Assembly (NCBI GenBank): GCA_949361645.1
Contig: OX442421.1
Location: 9,707,484-9,771,483 of the forward strand
Source: Spongilla lacustris
Lineage: Eukaryota > Porifera > Demospongiae > Spongillida > Spongillidae
DNA: 64,000 nt
Direction: 5' to 3'
Shown here: one piece after another, positions 1 through 16,144 of the stretch
Position numbering within the stretch: the first letter of the stretch is position 1
Layout of the letters: each line of letters starts with the position of its first letter
The notes under the pieces: model-generated
Told to the model about the DNA's origin: nothing
Databases searched by the model: none
What the model saw: the letters and a program-made list of their open reading frames with translations, nothing else
Position numbers and translations under genes: made by a program

Positions 1-176
1 TAGGAGTAAATACATGTACATATGGTTAACGGAATGTATCACATGCAATTTAAATGATGTAATCATTCTTTAAGAAATAACTGGAGAGGAGAAGGGGATT
101 TGTAGTGTGTTCATATTCCATATTCCATATTCACCATATATGGACTCCCCCCCCCCCCCCCCCCCCACTGCTGCAG
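1..176 (+). other. Partial intron upstream of the first visible exon
   Basis: No coding exon is recognisable. The stretch is A/T-rich and ends in a run of about 21 C followed by a ctgctgcag acceptor, so it reads as the 3' end of an intron of the myosin-IX-like gene whose 5' part lies outside the window. Confidence 0.6.
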
Positions 177-4681
<4,505 letters not shown>

Positions 4682-4890
4682 CACTGCCCCCTTTTATGTT
4701 GTTGTTGGAAAGTTTCGTAATACATTCTTCCTTTTTTTTTTTCTTTTTCATGCCGTATACATGATATATGCAACTGCATGCTTTGTGTGTATGTATCTGA
4801 TGTGTGTGTACAATGTATGCACTGTATGTATCCTGGTGAGGTACATCAGTGCTGTGTGGTTAAGTAATGACGTTGAGACAAGAATTTTAA

Positions 4891-4896
4891 AATAAA
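4891..4896 (+). terminator. Poly(A) signal AATAAA of the myosin-IX-like gene
   Basis: AATAAA lies 210 bp after the stop codon and only 65 bp from the stop of the convergent Death-domain gene, so the two 3' UTRs probably abut or overlap. Confidence 0.55.
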
Positions 4897-4960
4897 AATA
4901 TAGTACAAACATACAAAAGTTTACAAACCTAATACATGCAACAGAAGTGTGCTCTTGCGC

Positions 4961-6776
4961 CTAGCTAGGCAAATAAGCCTTTATCTGAGAGGCTAGAAGG
5001 ACTTCCTGGCAGGATTCAAGTACTTCAATTAGAGCACGCCATGAGGCTCCCTTTGTCTTGAGCCACAACTGAAACATCTCCCGGCAACACATGGCAGGAT
5101 CACCTCTACACTTCTGTTCTATCTTCTGAGCAGTTCGCTGGACAGGATCAAAGTTAAATGCAGTGCACAGTTCCTTCCATCTCTCAGTAACGTCAGCCAT
5201 TATAGTAACTGTGTCTCCATCAACAGTGAATTTCTCCAGCTCTCCAATAGTAGGTATCCGCTCTGCATTGCAGCGGCTCCCTGATGAGGTAGTAGTAGCA
5301 GTAGATTGTGGTGATAAGGGCTGTGGTTCACAAAAGACTTCTGAAGACATTCCTGTAAAAGGTATCCAAGGTAAATAAGATAATTGATCCCACCCACCCA
5401 TAGCAACTGGACACTCACCATACATGTAGGTCTTTGCCAGCTTATCAGCCAATGCGACCTCGCCCACTGCTGTGGACCTCAGGGCACGTATGAGGCTCTC
5501 CCAGGTGAAGGGGCTGGTCCTGCGGCTCCTCCACTCCTCCAGCATGTACCCAAAGCAGTGCAGGCTACCCTGGGGGGCCGCCATCCCTTGAGTCTGTATG
5601 GCATCCAACATCCCACTGGGCACCCCGAGCTGTGTGCCCACGGCCCGCCACTTGGAGGGAATACAGGCCGCCACCTCGTTCATAAGTGCTGAGGTCTCGG
5701 GAACCAAATCACAGACTGGTCCAGATCGAGATGGTTCGGGGGGTTGCACCATAGGACGAGATGGTTCAGGGGGTCGAACTATTGGACGAGATGGTTCAGA
5801 GGGTCGAACTATAGGACGAGATGGTTCAGGGGGTCGAACTATTGGACGAGATGGTTCAGAGGGTCGAACTATAGGACGAGATGGTTCAGGGGGTCGAACT
5901 ATAGGACGAGATGGTTCAGGGGGACGAGATGTCTCAAGGGGTCGAACTATAGGACGAGATGGTTCAGAGGGTCGACGAGATGGTTCAGGTTGAGCTAGGA
6001 ATGGTTTGGGATGGAATGACACAAAGCCAAATGAACATGCAGAGAGATGATTACACTACATCTGTTAGATACATGCAGAGAGATGATTACACTACATCTG
6101 TTAGATACATGTAATAGGATAAATACGCTTTGTTTGAACACTACACATACATACATGTCACCTCAATAAGGTCACCTCCATGATAATCATCATGAAGGTC
6201 ACCTCCATGATGGTCACCATCATGAAGGTCACCTCCATGATGGTCACCTTCAAAAGGATTAGTCCATGATTGGGCACTGTCATGAGGGTGACTCCACCAT
6301 GATAGTCATCATCATGAGGGTCACCATCATTGTCTCCCTAAGGATCACACATGTACAACTCTTACATTGCATACCTAGAACATCTGCCTTCCAATCAGCA
6401 CAGCGTCTCCCGCCTTTCTCCCCTGGAGATCACATAAAGATACCCTAACAATGACCAGTCATGCAACAAGAGACTCACAGTATGCTTTTAATATCTTGAC
6501 AGCAAATGCCTCCATCGTTGGTTCCATTTTCATGAGTATCACAAGATGTTCAAAGCAGTCTATGTTCTGTATCACCTGGTTCAACATGGCTCTTGCCAAC
6601 CTCTCAACCTGGTCACGCTTGGAAGCACCAACTGTGCTCAGGACTGAACTCATGGTTGCCTGGGAGATGACACCATTGGAAACGAGAGTGTTCCCAAATT
6701 GGTTGTAGTCCGAGTCTGATAACAGGGAGGTAAGGTTGCCTAGTTCCTGTTCGAACACACGTGACTCCAGGCTCAT
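4961..6776 (-). CDS. CARD-like + proline-rich repeat + two Death domains, adaptor-type protein
   Basis: Three exons read on the minus strand: 6776-6479, 5994-5419 and 5352-4961, giving 421 aa. Exon 1 encodes a helical domain of about 90 aa that looks CARD-like (LTSLLSDSDY, GVISQATM, ILKAY). Exon 2 opens with about eight copies of a 10-residue repeat (PSEPSRPIVR) and then a first Death domain (WRAVGTQLGV to VALADKLAKTY). Exon 3 holds a linker and a second Death domain (WKELCTAFNF, FQLWLKTKGASWRALI). No kinase, caspase or NACHT domain is visible, so the protein is probably a cytoplasmic adaptor that assembles with other death-fold proteins; that role is inferred from domain order. The CARD call is weaker than the Death-domain calls. 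Confidence 0.75.
5735..5992 (-). repeat. 30 bp coding minisatellite (Pro-rich decapeptide repeat)
   Basis: About eight copies of a 30 bp unit (gacgagatggttcaggggg on the plus strand) sit inside exon 2 of the Death-domain gene. They stay in frame and give a PSEPSRPIVR-type repeat, with one 15 bp insertion (LETSR). Copy number is likely to vary between alleles. Confidence 0.85.
6035..6330. repeat. Intronic tandem repeats (36 bp duplicate and catgatggtcacc family)
   Basis: A 36 bp unit (acatgcagagagatgattac and following bases) occurs twice near 6045-6115. It is followed by about ten degenerate copies of a unit containing aaggtcacctccatgatggt. All lie in intron 1 of the Death-domain gene. Confidence 0.7.
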
Positions 6777-7081
6777 TGCTAAGCTGCACCACTCTCGGTT
6801 CTAGCTGTTAGCGCTATACCCCGGTCATCAGCGTGCATCAAGCACTTCCGATAAGCGGTAATACTTCCAACCACTAAAAAAAAAGAACGAGTATGGCGCA
6901 TGTGCATCATTAAGAAACGGCCAGTCGCACACTTAGAACAGACAAATACGGAGCCAGCTCTAACCTTAACCTTCCCTGTTAAAAGCAAGATTATATAATA
7001 TTATTCGAATAATTAGGTAGCATGACGTAACAGCACGATTTTGGCTCGCGACAAGTGGGTGTAACTGTGACGTAATCCGTA

Positions 7082-7084
<3 letters not shown>

Positions 7085-7174
<90 letters not shown>
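7085..7174. repeat. (AC)n microsatellite
   Basis: Uninterrupted AC tract of roughly 85-90 bp. Confidence 0.9.
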
Positions 7175-7599
7175 ACTAGCTCACGTGAGCTTTGCCCCTT
7201 GGAAGCTGTGCACTGTCAGTGTGTTGTCAGTTGATCTTAGCTTTATTAGGGGGAGGTATTCTGAGCACTGAAAGCACTTAGCCCTCAAGGTTATTGAATA
7301 TTTTGTGCGTAGACCTATCTGGTTGGCTAAAATGTGAAATATTTAATGGCTGCAACCAATTCCTTCTCCCATATTTAGGATATAGTTACTATGAAGTACG
7401 TATAATGGTGGCAGAGGAGAAGGCCCAAAAAGATTCATATTCGTGGCCGGGAAAAACTTCAAAAAATCTCGTGATTGCGTTGTACCCTCAAACGTTTCCA
7501 GCTGTAAACCCCTCCCGCTTTACTGAACGTGTAAAGACACTGCTACTACAGGGAAACATTCTTTACGATGGCATACATGCATGTATGATGATGTATCTG

Positions 7600-7876
7600 G
7601 TTAGTCTCGTACCCAGACCCGCACTCGCAACTGCGGGCGTGGTCTGGGTACGAGACTATATAGCAAAGTGGTCTCGGGCCCCCAGACCCGTTCGCGGATG
7701 GATTACATGTACATCACCGCTACCGAGTACACCGAACAAGTTTTAAAAAAGATAGCACAACTCACGTGAGAAATTACATGAAAAATAGGTAATAACCCAT
7801 GCTCGCAATCTGATTGGAGGCGCCTAATTCCAGTCGCGTGGGCCCTTGCGGAATCAGGGTCTGGGGCCGAGACTAA
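7600..7876. mobile_element. Non-autonomous foldback/MITE-like element with GTTAGTCTCG ends
   Basis: The outer ends read gttagtctcgtacccagacc (from 7600) and gggtctggggccgagactaac (to 7876), which are inverted copies of each other with few mismatches. Inside, 7602-7619 and 7641-7658 form a perfect 18 bp inverted pair (tagtctcgtacccagacc), and a further arm starts at 7671 (gtctcgggcccccagaccc). No transposase frame is present. A shorter relative with the same end lies near 31387. Confidence 0.65.
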
Positions 7877-7979
7877 CGCATTAAAAAATTTAATTTTTTT
7901 AAAAACTGCATGCACTGGACTCGGCCATTATGGGTGTGGTTTATCGCTGCGACGTCGCATCGCGTTTAGCCTGGTTCAC

Positions 7980-8105
7980 AATAAAATTTCTATTCATGCG
8001 ACCATAGATTAATAACCTTATTAATCTATGATGCGCTCAATCGCGGGCCATGACGATTAAATGAATTAGTAATTGTAATTTATTACGTCATGGCCCGCGA
8101 GACTA
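7980..8105. mobile_element. Two nested perfect palindromes, possible MITE fragment
   Basis: 8003-8015 and 8018-8030 form a perfect 13 bp inverted repeat (catagattaataa). 8041-8055 and 8086-8100 form a perfect 15 bp inverted repeat (tcgcgggccatgacg). The surrounding sequence (ggactcggccattatggg upstream) resembles the element near 59460 (ggacttggccatcattt). Confidence 0.5.
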
Positions 8106-9244
8106 CTGGTGCTAAAAAGTCTAGTGCAGAGTTTTTATCGTTAAATGCTCTTATGATACAGTCCATGCATGACAGTCACACGGACGACGGTAGTTGAACT
8201 AAACTCGATCAGTGGCGGATCTAGCATAGCCTTGGGGGGGGCGGCCGCCCCCCCCATTCATATTAAATGCCGCCCCTGTCATGAAATTGCCGCCCCCCCC
8301 CCCCCCCACACACACACACACACACACAGCGTGCGCGCGCACTTCCTACCGTACGTAACGCACGCGCATCTAGAAAGCACACCTTTTGTGTGTGTGTGTA
8401 TGTGGGGGGGGGGGGGGGGGGGGGGGGCGGCAATTTCTTAAAAGTTTCAGTGATTACGAAATTTAATCTAATACCGGAAATTTTATTTAATAACCGCGAA
8501 CGTTCCTTCGAAATCTTGCCTGCATGTGCATAGGCAGTGGCGTAGGAGCTGGGGCGGCAGCAGCGGCCATGGCCGCTGCACTTTATCACAACAATAAAAA
8601 AAAAATTATAATAATAGGTTCACAAGCGCGCATGTATCAATTCAATTATAGCTGAGCAATTGCTGCTATAGTTAATGACATACAAGTGGTCTTCAAATCG
8701 ATCGCGAGAGCTAGCTCAAGCTAGGCTACCCAGTGTACAACGGTTACCAAAAGTGGCCTTGGCTGCACTATAGCCGTTTTGTATTTTATATTACATGCGC
8801 AGAGGCAAGGTCTCAAAACAAATTAACCTGGTTACAGTTTTAGCGTTGTTTTGGGGGGTTTTCTACAAAAAAGCGTTGGCTTCTAGGGCTCCGCCCCAGA
8901 CCCCGATGAGGGAGCTTACAGCGCTCCCCCGTGCCCCTAGCTGGCCGGGAGGGGTGCCCCCTCCCGTACCCTCCCCGGGGCAATATGCCTATACATAGTT
9001 ACTTCATTACCAGGTTCTACATGCGCTCTTTTGGAAAAGAAGGAACTTCTGCAGCTTTGTCTTCTCATCGTACGGGGAGCAGAGTCCGTGGGCGTGGTTT
9101 GCCCACCCATATTCTGGATGAAACGGTGGGGGGGCGTTCGTCCGAACCCCCCCCCCCCCCCCCCCCCCCCCCGCGTACTAACACTCCTGTGCTGCCAGGT
9201 TTTAAACCAACCTCAATACTCCTGGCGGATAAAAAAAATAGTGG

Positions 9245-9477
9245 GTAAATCAAAACCTTCTCTATCGAGAAGTGGCTGGTGGGATGTAGGATTGGTGGTG
9301 CAAAAAGCATGTTACAGTGAAGTTTGGTAGGATCCTACAACTAACAGTCCTACATTTGCAAATTTTCAGGTCAGTTAGTTGTAGGATCCTACCAAACCTC
9401 ACTGTATCGGTAACATACTGTACCTTGTTTCCTTGCTTTTTGCACCACCACCAATCACTTTCTAGTTTTTGATTTAC
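9245..9477. mobile_element. Palindromic MITE-like element, about 233 bp
   Basis: The left arm (gtaaatcaaaacc, ggtggtgcaaaaagc, taggatcctacaactaac) is mirrored on the right (gttagttgtaggatccta, gctttttgcaccaccacc, ttttgatttac) around a centre near 9360. The arms contain small indels. Another arm fragment (ggtgtaaaaagcaaggaaa) follows at about 9502. No coding capacity. Confidence 0.65.
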
Positions 9478-9654
9478 TTGTAGCTAGGATTGAGAGACAA
9501 TGTGGTGTAAAAAGCAAGGAAAATTGGACCAGGAAAGTGAAGTAGACCTATATTTAGCACACTCCTGTTCTAAAATAGTTCATACTAAGGAAATTGTCTC
9601 TTAATCCTATATGCCACCAACTTTCTCGTAGAGAATGTTTTTTTTTTTACTTGT

Positions 9655-9845
9655 ACCTTTCACACCACTGTGCTAGCACACCCACCCCACACCACTGTGC
9701 TAGCACACCCACCCCACACCACTGTGCTAGCACACCCACCCCACACCACTGTGCTAGCACACCCACCCCACACCACTGTGCTAGCACACCTCCACCCCAC
9801 ACCACTGTGCTAGCACACCCATCCCACACCACTGTGCTACCTCCA
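9655..9845. repeat. 29 bp minisatellite, about seven copies
   Basis: Unit containing cacaccactgtgctagcaca and cccaccc. Confidence 0.85.
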
Positions 9846-10134
9846 CCCCCCCAAATAGCCCCACCCCCACAATTAGCACACCAAAACACTATGGTACATC
9901 ATAGCAATGGACCCTTCTGCATAGCAATGGACCCTTCTGCATAGCACAGACGCACACACATACACCTGCTGCTGTGAATAATCCTTTTGCTATAACATCT
10001 GCATAAAACACACATGCACACAACACTCCAGAAGACACATAGACGACAATACAAGGAGATAAAAGTCCAGCTGTCATTTTTTTGTCATGGTTTGTGAAAT
10101 CTGTAGTAAAAAACAAGTTATCACATCAGAGGCC

Positions 10135-10293
10135 AGCACATGACTTGCACACCTTGTCATGTGCACATGACTAGCACACTTTGTCATGTGCACATGACTA
10201 GCACATGACTAGCACACCTTGTCACGTGCACATGACTAGCACACCTTGTCATGTGCACATGACTAGCACACCTTGTCATGTGCACATGACTAG
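10135..10293. repeat. 27-28 bp minisatellite running into the assembly gap
   Basis: At least five copies of a unit containing gactagcacaccttgtcatg run directly into the N block, so the array is probably longer than shown and caused the gap. Confidence 0.85.
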
Positions 10294-10493
10294 NNNNNNN
10301 NNNNNNNNNNNNNNNNNNNNNNNNNNNNNNNNNNNNNNNNNNNNNNNNNNNNNNNNNNNNNNNNNNNNNNNNNNNNNNNNNNNNNNNNNNNNNNNNNNNN
10401 NNNNNNNNNNNNNNNNNNNNNNNNNNNNNNNNNNNNNNNNNNNNNNNNNNNNNNNNNNNNNNNNNNNNNNNNNNNNNNNNNNNNNNNNNNNNN
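10294..10493. other. Assembly gap (200 N)
   Basis: Exactly 200 N, a typical fixed-size placeholder. The 5' end of the following F-box gene is probably hidden here. Confidence 0.99.
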
Positions 10494-11870
<1,377 letters not shown>

Positions 11871-11917
11871 CTATTTGCATTATTATCAATAATTTGTGTG
11901 TTTATAATCACCCAGCA

Positions 11918-12848
11918 ATGGAGGGAGAAAGCGTTTGGGAAGCGCAATTTTTGAAAGAGTATTGTAACAATACAGCACCCATTGAACACGTAAGTAGGTG
12001 TCGTCAGTGATACTACAAGTGCCTATATTTTTAAAATCGCACGATCTACATAGCGCTATAGCTTAGTTACTATAGCCTTACACGAACACGTGTACGTTCG
12101 TGCATGTATAATAAAAGCAACACACGTGTGTCTTCCGTAGCTTGGTTATGCGCGCCACTCGGTACTGGCTTGCACATGGTTCGTTGCCAAGTCGAGTAAA
12201 GAGGCGTCGCGGCTTTGTGGCAATACTCCCATCGATCATGCTAACGTCAGGCAGTGGCTTGATTACTATGTCGCCAAGATACGAACAGAAAGCAAATGGG
12301 ACACGTTATCTAGAGAGCAGCTCCGTGCAGTGTTACAGGTAAGCTAGAGGGAGCATTGATCTGGATGGCCACATATAATTGCATGGATATAACTTTGGGG
12401 TAGTTTAAATTCATAAGCGCGCACCCTCTCTAGATGACAATGGCCTAGGGGTACTTGACATTTAATTGTATACTATTCCAGGAGCTGAACATGACTTTTG
12501 TGTCAAAGGTGTACCTAGTCAACGATCGACTGTCTCTTGCGGACGTCATCATGTACTATGGATTGCACCGATACATGGTGGGTGGTGGGTGGTGAGTGGA
12601 TGTTTGTGATGACTGTAGGTGGTCGATTGGCTTACCTGTGACAGCTTGCAATGGCCTTCGCTCAGAAAGCTGAGTTCGTCCACGTTTCAAGGTGGTTTGA
12701 CCAGGTAGGGCGATACGTGTCTCCCTTCCTCTCACACACCTTTTTTCTCCCTCCTACACACAATCAGGTCCAGCACTCCTCTGGTGTTAGGCCAATGACA
12801 TGGGCTGAAGTTGTGTTTCACAAGAAACCCGAACTCCTCAAACATTAA
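11918..12848 (+). CDS. EEF1E1: AIMP3 / eEF1 epsilon-1 (p18), multisynthetase complex protein
   Basis: Five exons, all phase 0: 11918-11989, 12141-12338, 12482-12577, 12645-12704, 12768-12848, giving 168 aa (human about 174). The sequence VYLVNDRLSLADVIMYYGLH is the signature of the C-terminal glutathione-transferase-like helical domain, and HVSRWFDQVQHSSGVRP follows as in animal AIMP3. The protein is a scaffold of the multi-aminoacyl-tRNA synthetase complex and binds methionyl-tRNA synthetase; in vertebrates it also moves to the nucleus after DNA damage. The start codon follows cccagca and lies 48 bp after the F-box-gene stop, so this promoter is very compact. Confidence 0.9.
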
Positions 12849-13047
12849 TTTTCACTACATATAATGATCTGTTGTTATTGGAAACCAAATGAACGCGCAC
12901 TTTAAATGTCCTCCATTCCTCCTCCCCTAGAGGTACCATGTATTGATGCACACACACACCGTGCTTGATACATATGGTTAGCAACTTATGACCATACGCA
13001 AGTAACTTTACAATGCAGCAGCAGCAGTGTCACATAAGCCCTTCCTT

Positions 13048-13917
13048 TCAAATGCTCTTCAGATTTGCAGCAAGGTACCATATATGTGGTACCAGACTGG
13101 CCAATCCAATGAGGTTTAATATGGAAGACAGCGCATGCAGCTGCCCAAACCTCTTGGAGAGGGCAACGTACTGAGGGTTCTTTTCTAACACCTTCAGCTT
13201 ATCTGGGTCCACCTTCCCAATGCACTGATCGGCCCCATCTTCCTTCTCTATCTTCAGCTTGGCCTCCTGCACATGACGGGCCTGAGGCTCTATGTAGACC
13301 AGGGTCAAGCCTGTGCTCAGCAGGCAAACTGCTAGGCACGTGACCTGTAATAGATTTAGTACTGGGTTAAAGTTCAAAGGTGAAACGTAAGGTATACAGA
13401 GTACAAAATGACATATTACCGTATAGAAGATGCCATGCATACGTGTACAGTCGTTTCCCATCGACACGAGATATGATATTCCTAGGTCCCTCTTTCGGTG
13501 CAATTTACCTGAATCCTGTGCTGTGTAGTCCAAGCTGCCGCGGGGTTATCCAGGACAAACGTAACCAAGGCAACGCCAGTCAGAATCACACCGAAAGCAA
13601 AGTACTTAGGAAACAGTTTTCCTTGGACAGCCGAGAAGTCCTTCCGAGACAGTATCCGAAACATCGTGATGCCTGTACATTTACTTCATGCTGTTTAAAT
13701 GTACATGTGAAATCCCCTCACCTGCAAAGAACGTCACCCATGCTTGAGTTCCCAGCCACACACTGAAAGCAGTTAAGTGAATAAGCCGCACCACTGTACC
13801 CAGGAACTCGGCACTTTCGAGGTCCACCTGGACTACGAAAGCCCCCAACACCAGCATTCCAACCAGCGCCAAAAGCGTGGCGGGTTGAGTGAAAAGGTAT
13901 TCGTATTTGACAACCAT
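13048..13917 (-). CDS. TMEM205: TMEM205 family membrane protein
   Basis: Three exons: 13917-13722, 13672-13509, 13344-13048, giving 218 aa. An open frame extends upstream to 13947 only through a TTG codon; the first ATG (13917) is chosen. Four hydrophobic segments are visible: TLLALVGMLVLGAFVV, HLTAFSVWLGTQAWVTFFAG, YFAFGVILTGVALVTFVL and CLAVCLLSTGLTLVYI. The family motifs WLGTQAWVTF and KLFPKYF match the conserved membrane core, and the C-terminus has a final hydrophobic stretch (IGLASLVPHIWYLA). The human protein is linked to cisplatin resistance; its molecular function is unknown. The gene is convergent with EEF1E1, with 199 bp between the stops. Confidence 0.85.
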
Positions 13918-14686
13918 TTTGCGAAGGAATATAAACAGCTGTTGCAAATAATAATAATATGCGGCCGCGGGTGACGGAAATAGGCGTGGTTAGAGCCGCA
14001 AGCCAGGTCATGTACTTCGTAGGTCCCCAGTCCATTGTAATCGATCGTCAATAACGAAGTAGCGCTTGCTAGACTACTTCATCCTGAATGATAGGTGCAG
14101 GTCAAATGTGCCATCCTCGGACCCCCCCTCCCCCCCCGGGCCCCCCCCCCCCCAAACACACAAACACCATCGCTTTCATTTAAAGTAGCACGATTTAGCG
14201 CTGGTGTGATGGACCTGATGGGGAACTGTTGGCTTCTGCATCTGGGGCGATACAGGATATTACGTTGGGAATGGGCGTGTCCCATACCAGCTGTAAGCTC
14301 CCCCAATGGGACTTCGCTACAGCTTTTGTAATTATTAAAACATAGTAAGAAAGCCTAAATATGGTGTGAAAATTTGTTTTGTAATAAAATACATCATTAG
14401 TGAGGTCAGTAGCTAGGGCAATCCTGTCCAGAAGATGTGATCCAGGTTAACTTAATTCAAAATAGTGTAGCTTTAGAGTTGAGCTGTACATGCAGTACAT
14501 GCAGTACATGCAGCTCCTAGAGGTTTAGTCGAATGATATGTAATAACTAATACTGCTACTGTATTTTCCGTATGCTTGTAATATCCATTATATATAATAA
14601 TTTCAAATAATCCCAAATGACCACATATGTACAACAACCATAACAAATAATACGCTAACACTAAAACCTTAAAAACACCCCTAAAA
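13918..14686. other. Intergenic stretch without a recognisable gene
   Basis: Holds the presumed TMEM205 promoter, C-rich runs (14128-14152), a triplicated tgcagtacatgcagtacatg motif near 14490 and A/T-rich sequence leading into the retroelement fragment. I see no coding exon. Confidence 0.5.
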
Positions 14687-14990
14687 CTAAAAGTCAGTAG
14701 TGTGAGGTGAAATAAGCGTTCCTCTGATGGAGGCCACTGCATTGCCCCTTTGTACAGCCACTGAAAGGCGCTGGAGCAGGTAGCTATAGCTTTTGGTGTC
14801 ACCGGTTGTGGCTGAGAGCCTGTGACCTAGCTCTCTTAGGAAGATCAGGGAATGCGGACCAAATATTCCTGGCGTTTCGATGGCAATAAGGGTGAAAACT
14901 ATGCCTGGGCGGTGTGCCTCCAGATATGAGTATTTTACCTTTTCCCGGTCTTCCACCTGACTAGCGACAGCGCCTGCTGCCATAGTGGAC
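14687..14990 (-). mobile_element. C-terminal fragment of a reverse-transcriptase-type retroelement ORF
   Basis: An open frame from about 14983 down to 14687 encodes a domain (KYSYLEAHRPGIVFTLIAIE, GPHSLIFLRELGHRL, LQRLSVAVQRGNA) that matches the C-terminal region of non-LTR-type retroelement proteins as I know them from marine invertebrate genomes. The polymerase domain is not seen, so it is a 5'-truncated or decayed copy. The same region, from a related subfamily, recurs at 15647, 39725, 40150 and 44081. Confidence 0.6.
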
Positions 14991-15477
14991 TGTGCCAGGT
15001 GAGAGGGAGCATAGTTGGCAGAAAAATGATAATAATAATACTAATTAGTGCACGTTACAATATATGTAATATCACTAATATGATGTAAACAAAACATGGA
15101 ACATAAACCAAAACAAAAGCATACAAGACTCAGTATGGACCTGGCGTTCTTACATCACACTTGTAACACCGACTTGCACATCGCAAACTGCATCGGTATA
15201 ACATTTCACTCGCTTGGCTAAGCTTACATCACACAGGGAAAAAAATACTGGACTCCCAGCCTGGGTTGTGTTCCATGATCCGCAGGTTGATAATACTAAA
15301 TCAACATTAAGGGTGAGAAAATCAACTGTGAATTTTGTTAAAAACATATCAACCTGAACATAATTTTTTTCCTGTGATACAGTCCTATGCATTAGAGTAA
15401 ATATATTTACCTTTTCCTTGGAAAATTTTGAAGGTTCCATCTACGCGCTCCTCCTGCACTTTTAATGATGTGCATGT
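14991..15477. other. A/T-rich intergenic sequence, nothing called
   Basis: An open frame of 96 codons on the minus strand (15440-15150) has no recognisable domain and no splice context. I treat it as chance or very old element sequence. Confidence 0.4.
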
Positions 15478-15478
15478 A

Positions 15479-15632
15479 AGCTAGCCTGGTGCCTTGATCC
15501 CCTACTAGGGCTAGCCTGGTGCCTCCCCTACTAGGGCTAGCCTGGTGCCTCTCCTACTAGGGCTAGCCTGGTGCCTCCCCTACTAGGGCTAGCCTGGTGC
15601 CTCCCCTACTAGGGCTAGCCTGGTGCCTGTCA
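15479..15632. repeat. 27 bp minisatellite, about six copies
   Basis: Unit gctagcctggtgcctcccct plus actaggg. Confidence 0.85.
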
Positions 15633-15646
15633 TGATCACTACACAC

Positions 15647-16045
15647 GAGGCCAGCTGATGTCTTATTACCCAATTGGATTTGTTCACAATCAGCAGCTCT
15701 TGATTTCACTGTAGTCTCACCGCTTGATTCAAACCTGATTCATGAAGCAGGTACCACAGCTGGGTCTGCTGCCTCTTCTGCAGAACTAAGGAAGCACTCA
15801 CATAATGATGCTAACAGATGCAGGGATCTTGATTGGGTCTGTGTCCATATGGAGCATGGGGCCCGTGAAGCTCAGACCACATTTTCACGCCTAGCTACTT
15901 GGCTGAAAATCAAGACAGCCTCAACAAAGTCACAGGCTCTCTGCAATTTGTATAGCAGGTGAATATAACCCTGGTGAGGGCTGATGACAGAGCCATACTC
16001 TCTAGGACTGTACCAACATTCTGCCCAGTATTGGACCATGTTTAA
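15647..16045 (+). mobile_element. Frameshifted retroelement ORF C-terminal fragment
   Basis: Plus-strand translation gives RPADVLLPNWICSQ, then DFTVVSPLDSN, AELRKHSHNDANRC and FSRLATWLKIKT. After a +1 shift near 15955 it continues as LNITLVRADDRAILSR to a stop at 16043-16045. The order matches the other retroelement copies in the window, so this is a decayed insertion. A/T-rich sequence with overlapping aataaa motifs (about 16108-16120) follows it and precedes the TRAF-like gene. Confidence 0.65.
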
Positions 16046-16144
16046 CTTTTGTTAGTTGTATGTGTGTTCAGTTAACCATGTGACATATACATTAATCAAT
16101 TAATATATAAATAAATAAAACTTAATGGTTCGCGTGAGGGCAAT

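Larger units (their letters stand above)
6777..10493. other. Gene-poor stretch with foldback elements, microsatellites and an assembly gap
   Basis: No complete gene is recognisable. An open frame around 7405-7600 (starting MVAEEKAQKDSYSW) has protein-like composition but runs into a foldback element and has no clear donor, so I do not call it. The stretch is mainly mobile-element remnants (separate entries), G- and C-rich runs (8237-8310, 8403-8428, 9149-9172) and minisatellites. A segment at 8830-8990 (ggctccgccccagaccccg and around) is GC-rich and looks like a dispersed repeat, but I could not delimit it. Confidence 0.6.

Noticed and set aside
7294..7746. A 150 aa frame with a plausible N-terminus (MVAEEKAQKDSYSW)
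   Set aside because: It runs through the foldback element at 7600, has no donor at a sensible place and no recognisable domain; too weak to call.
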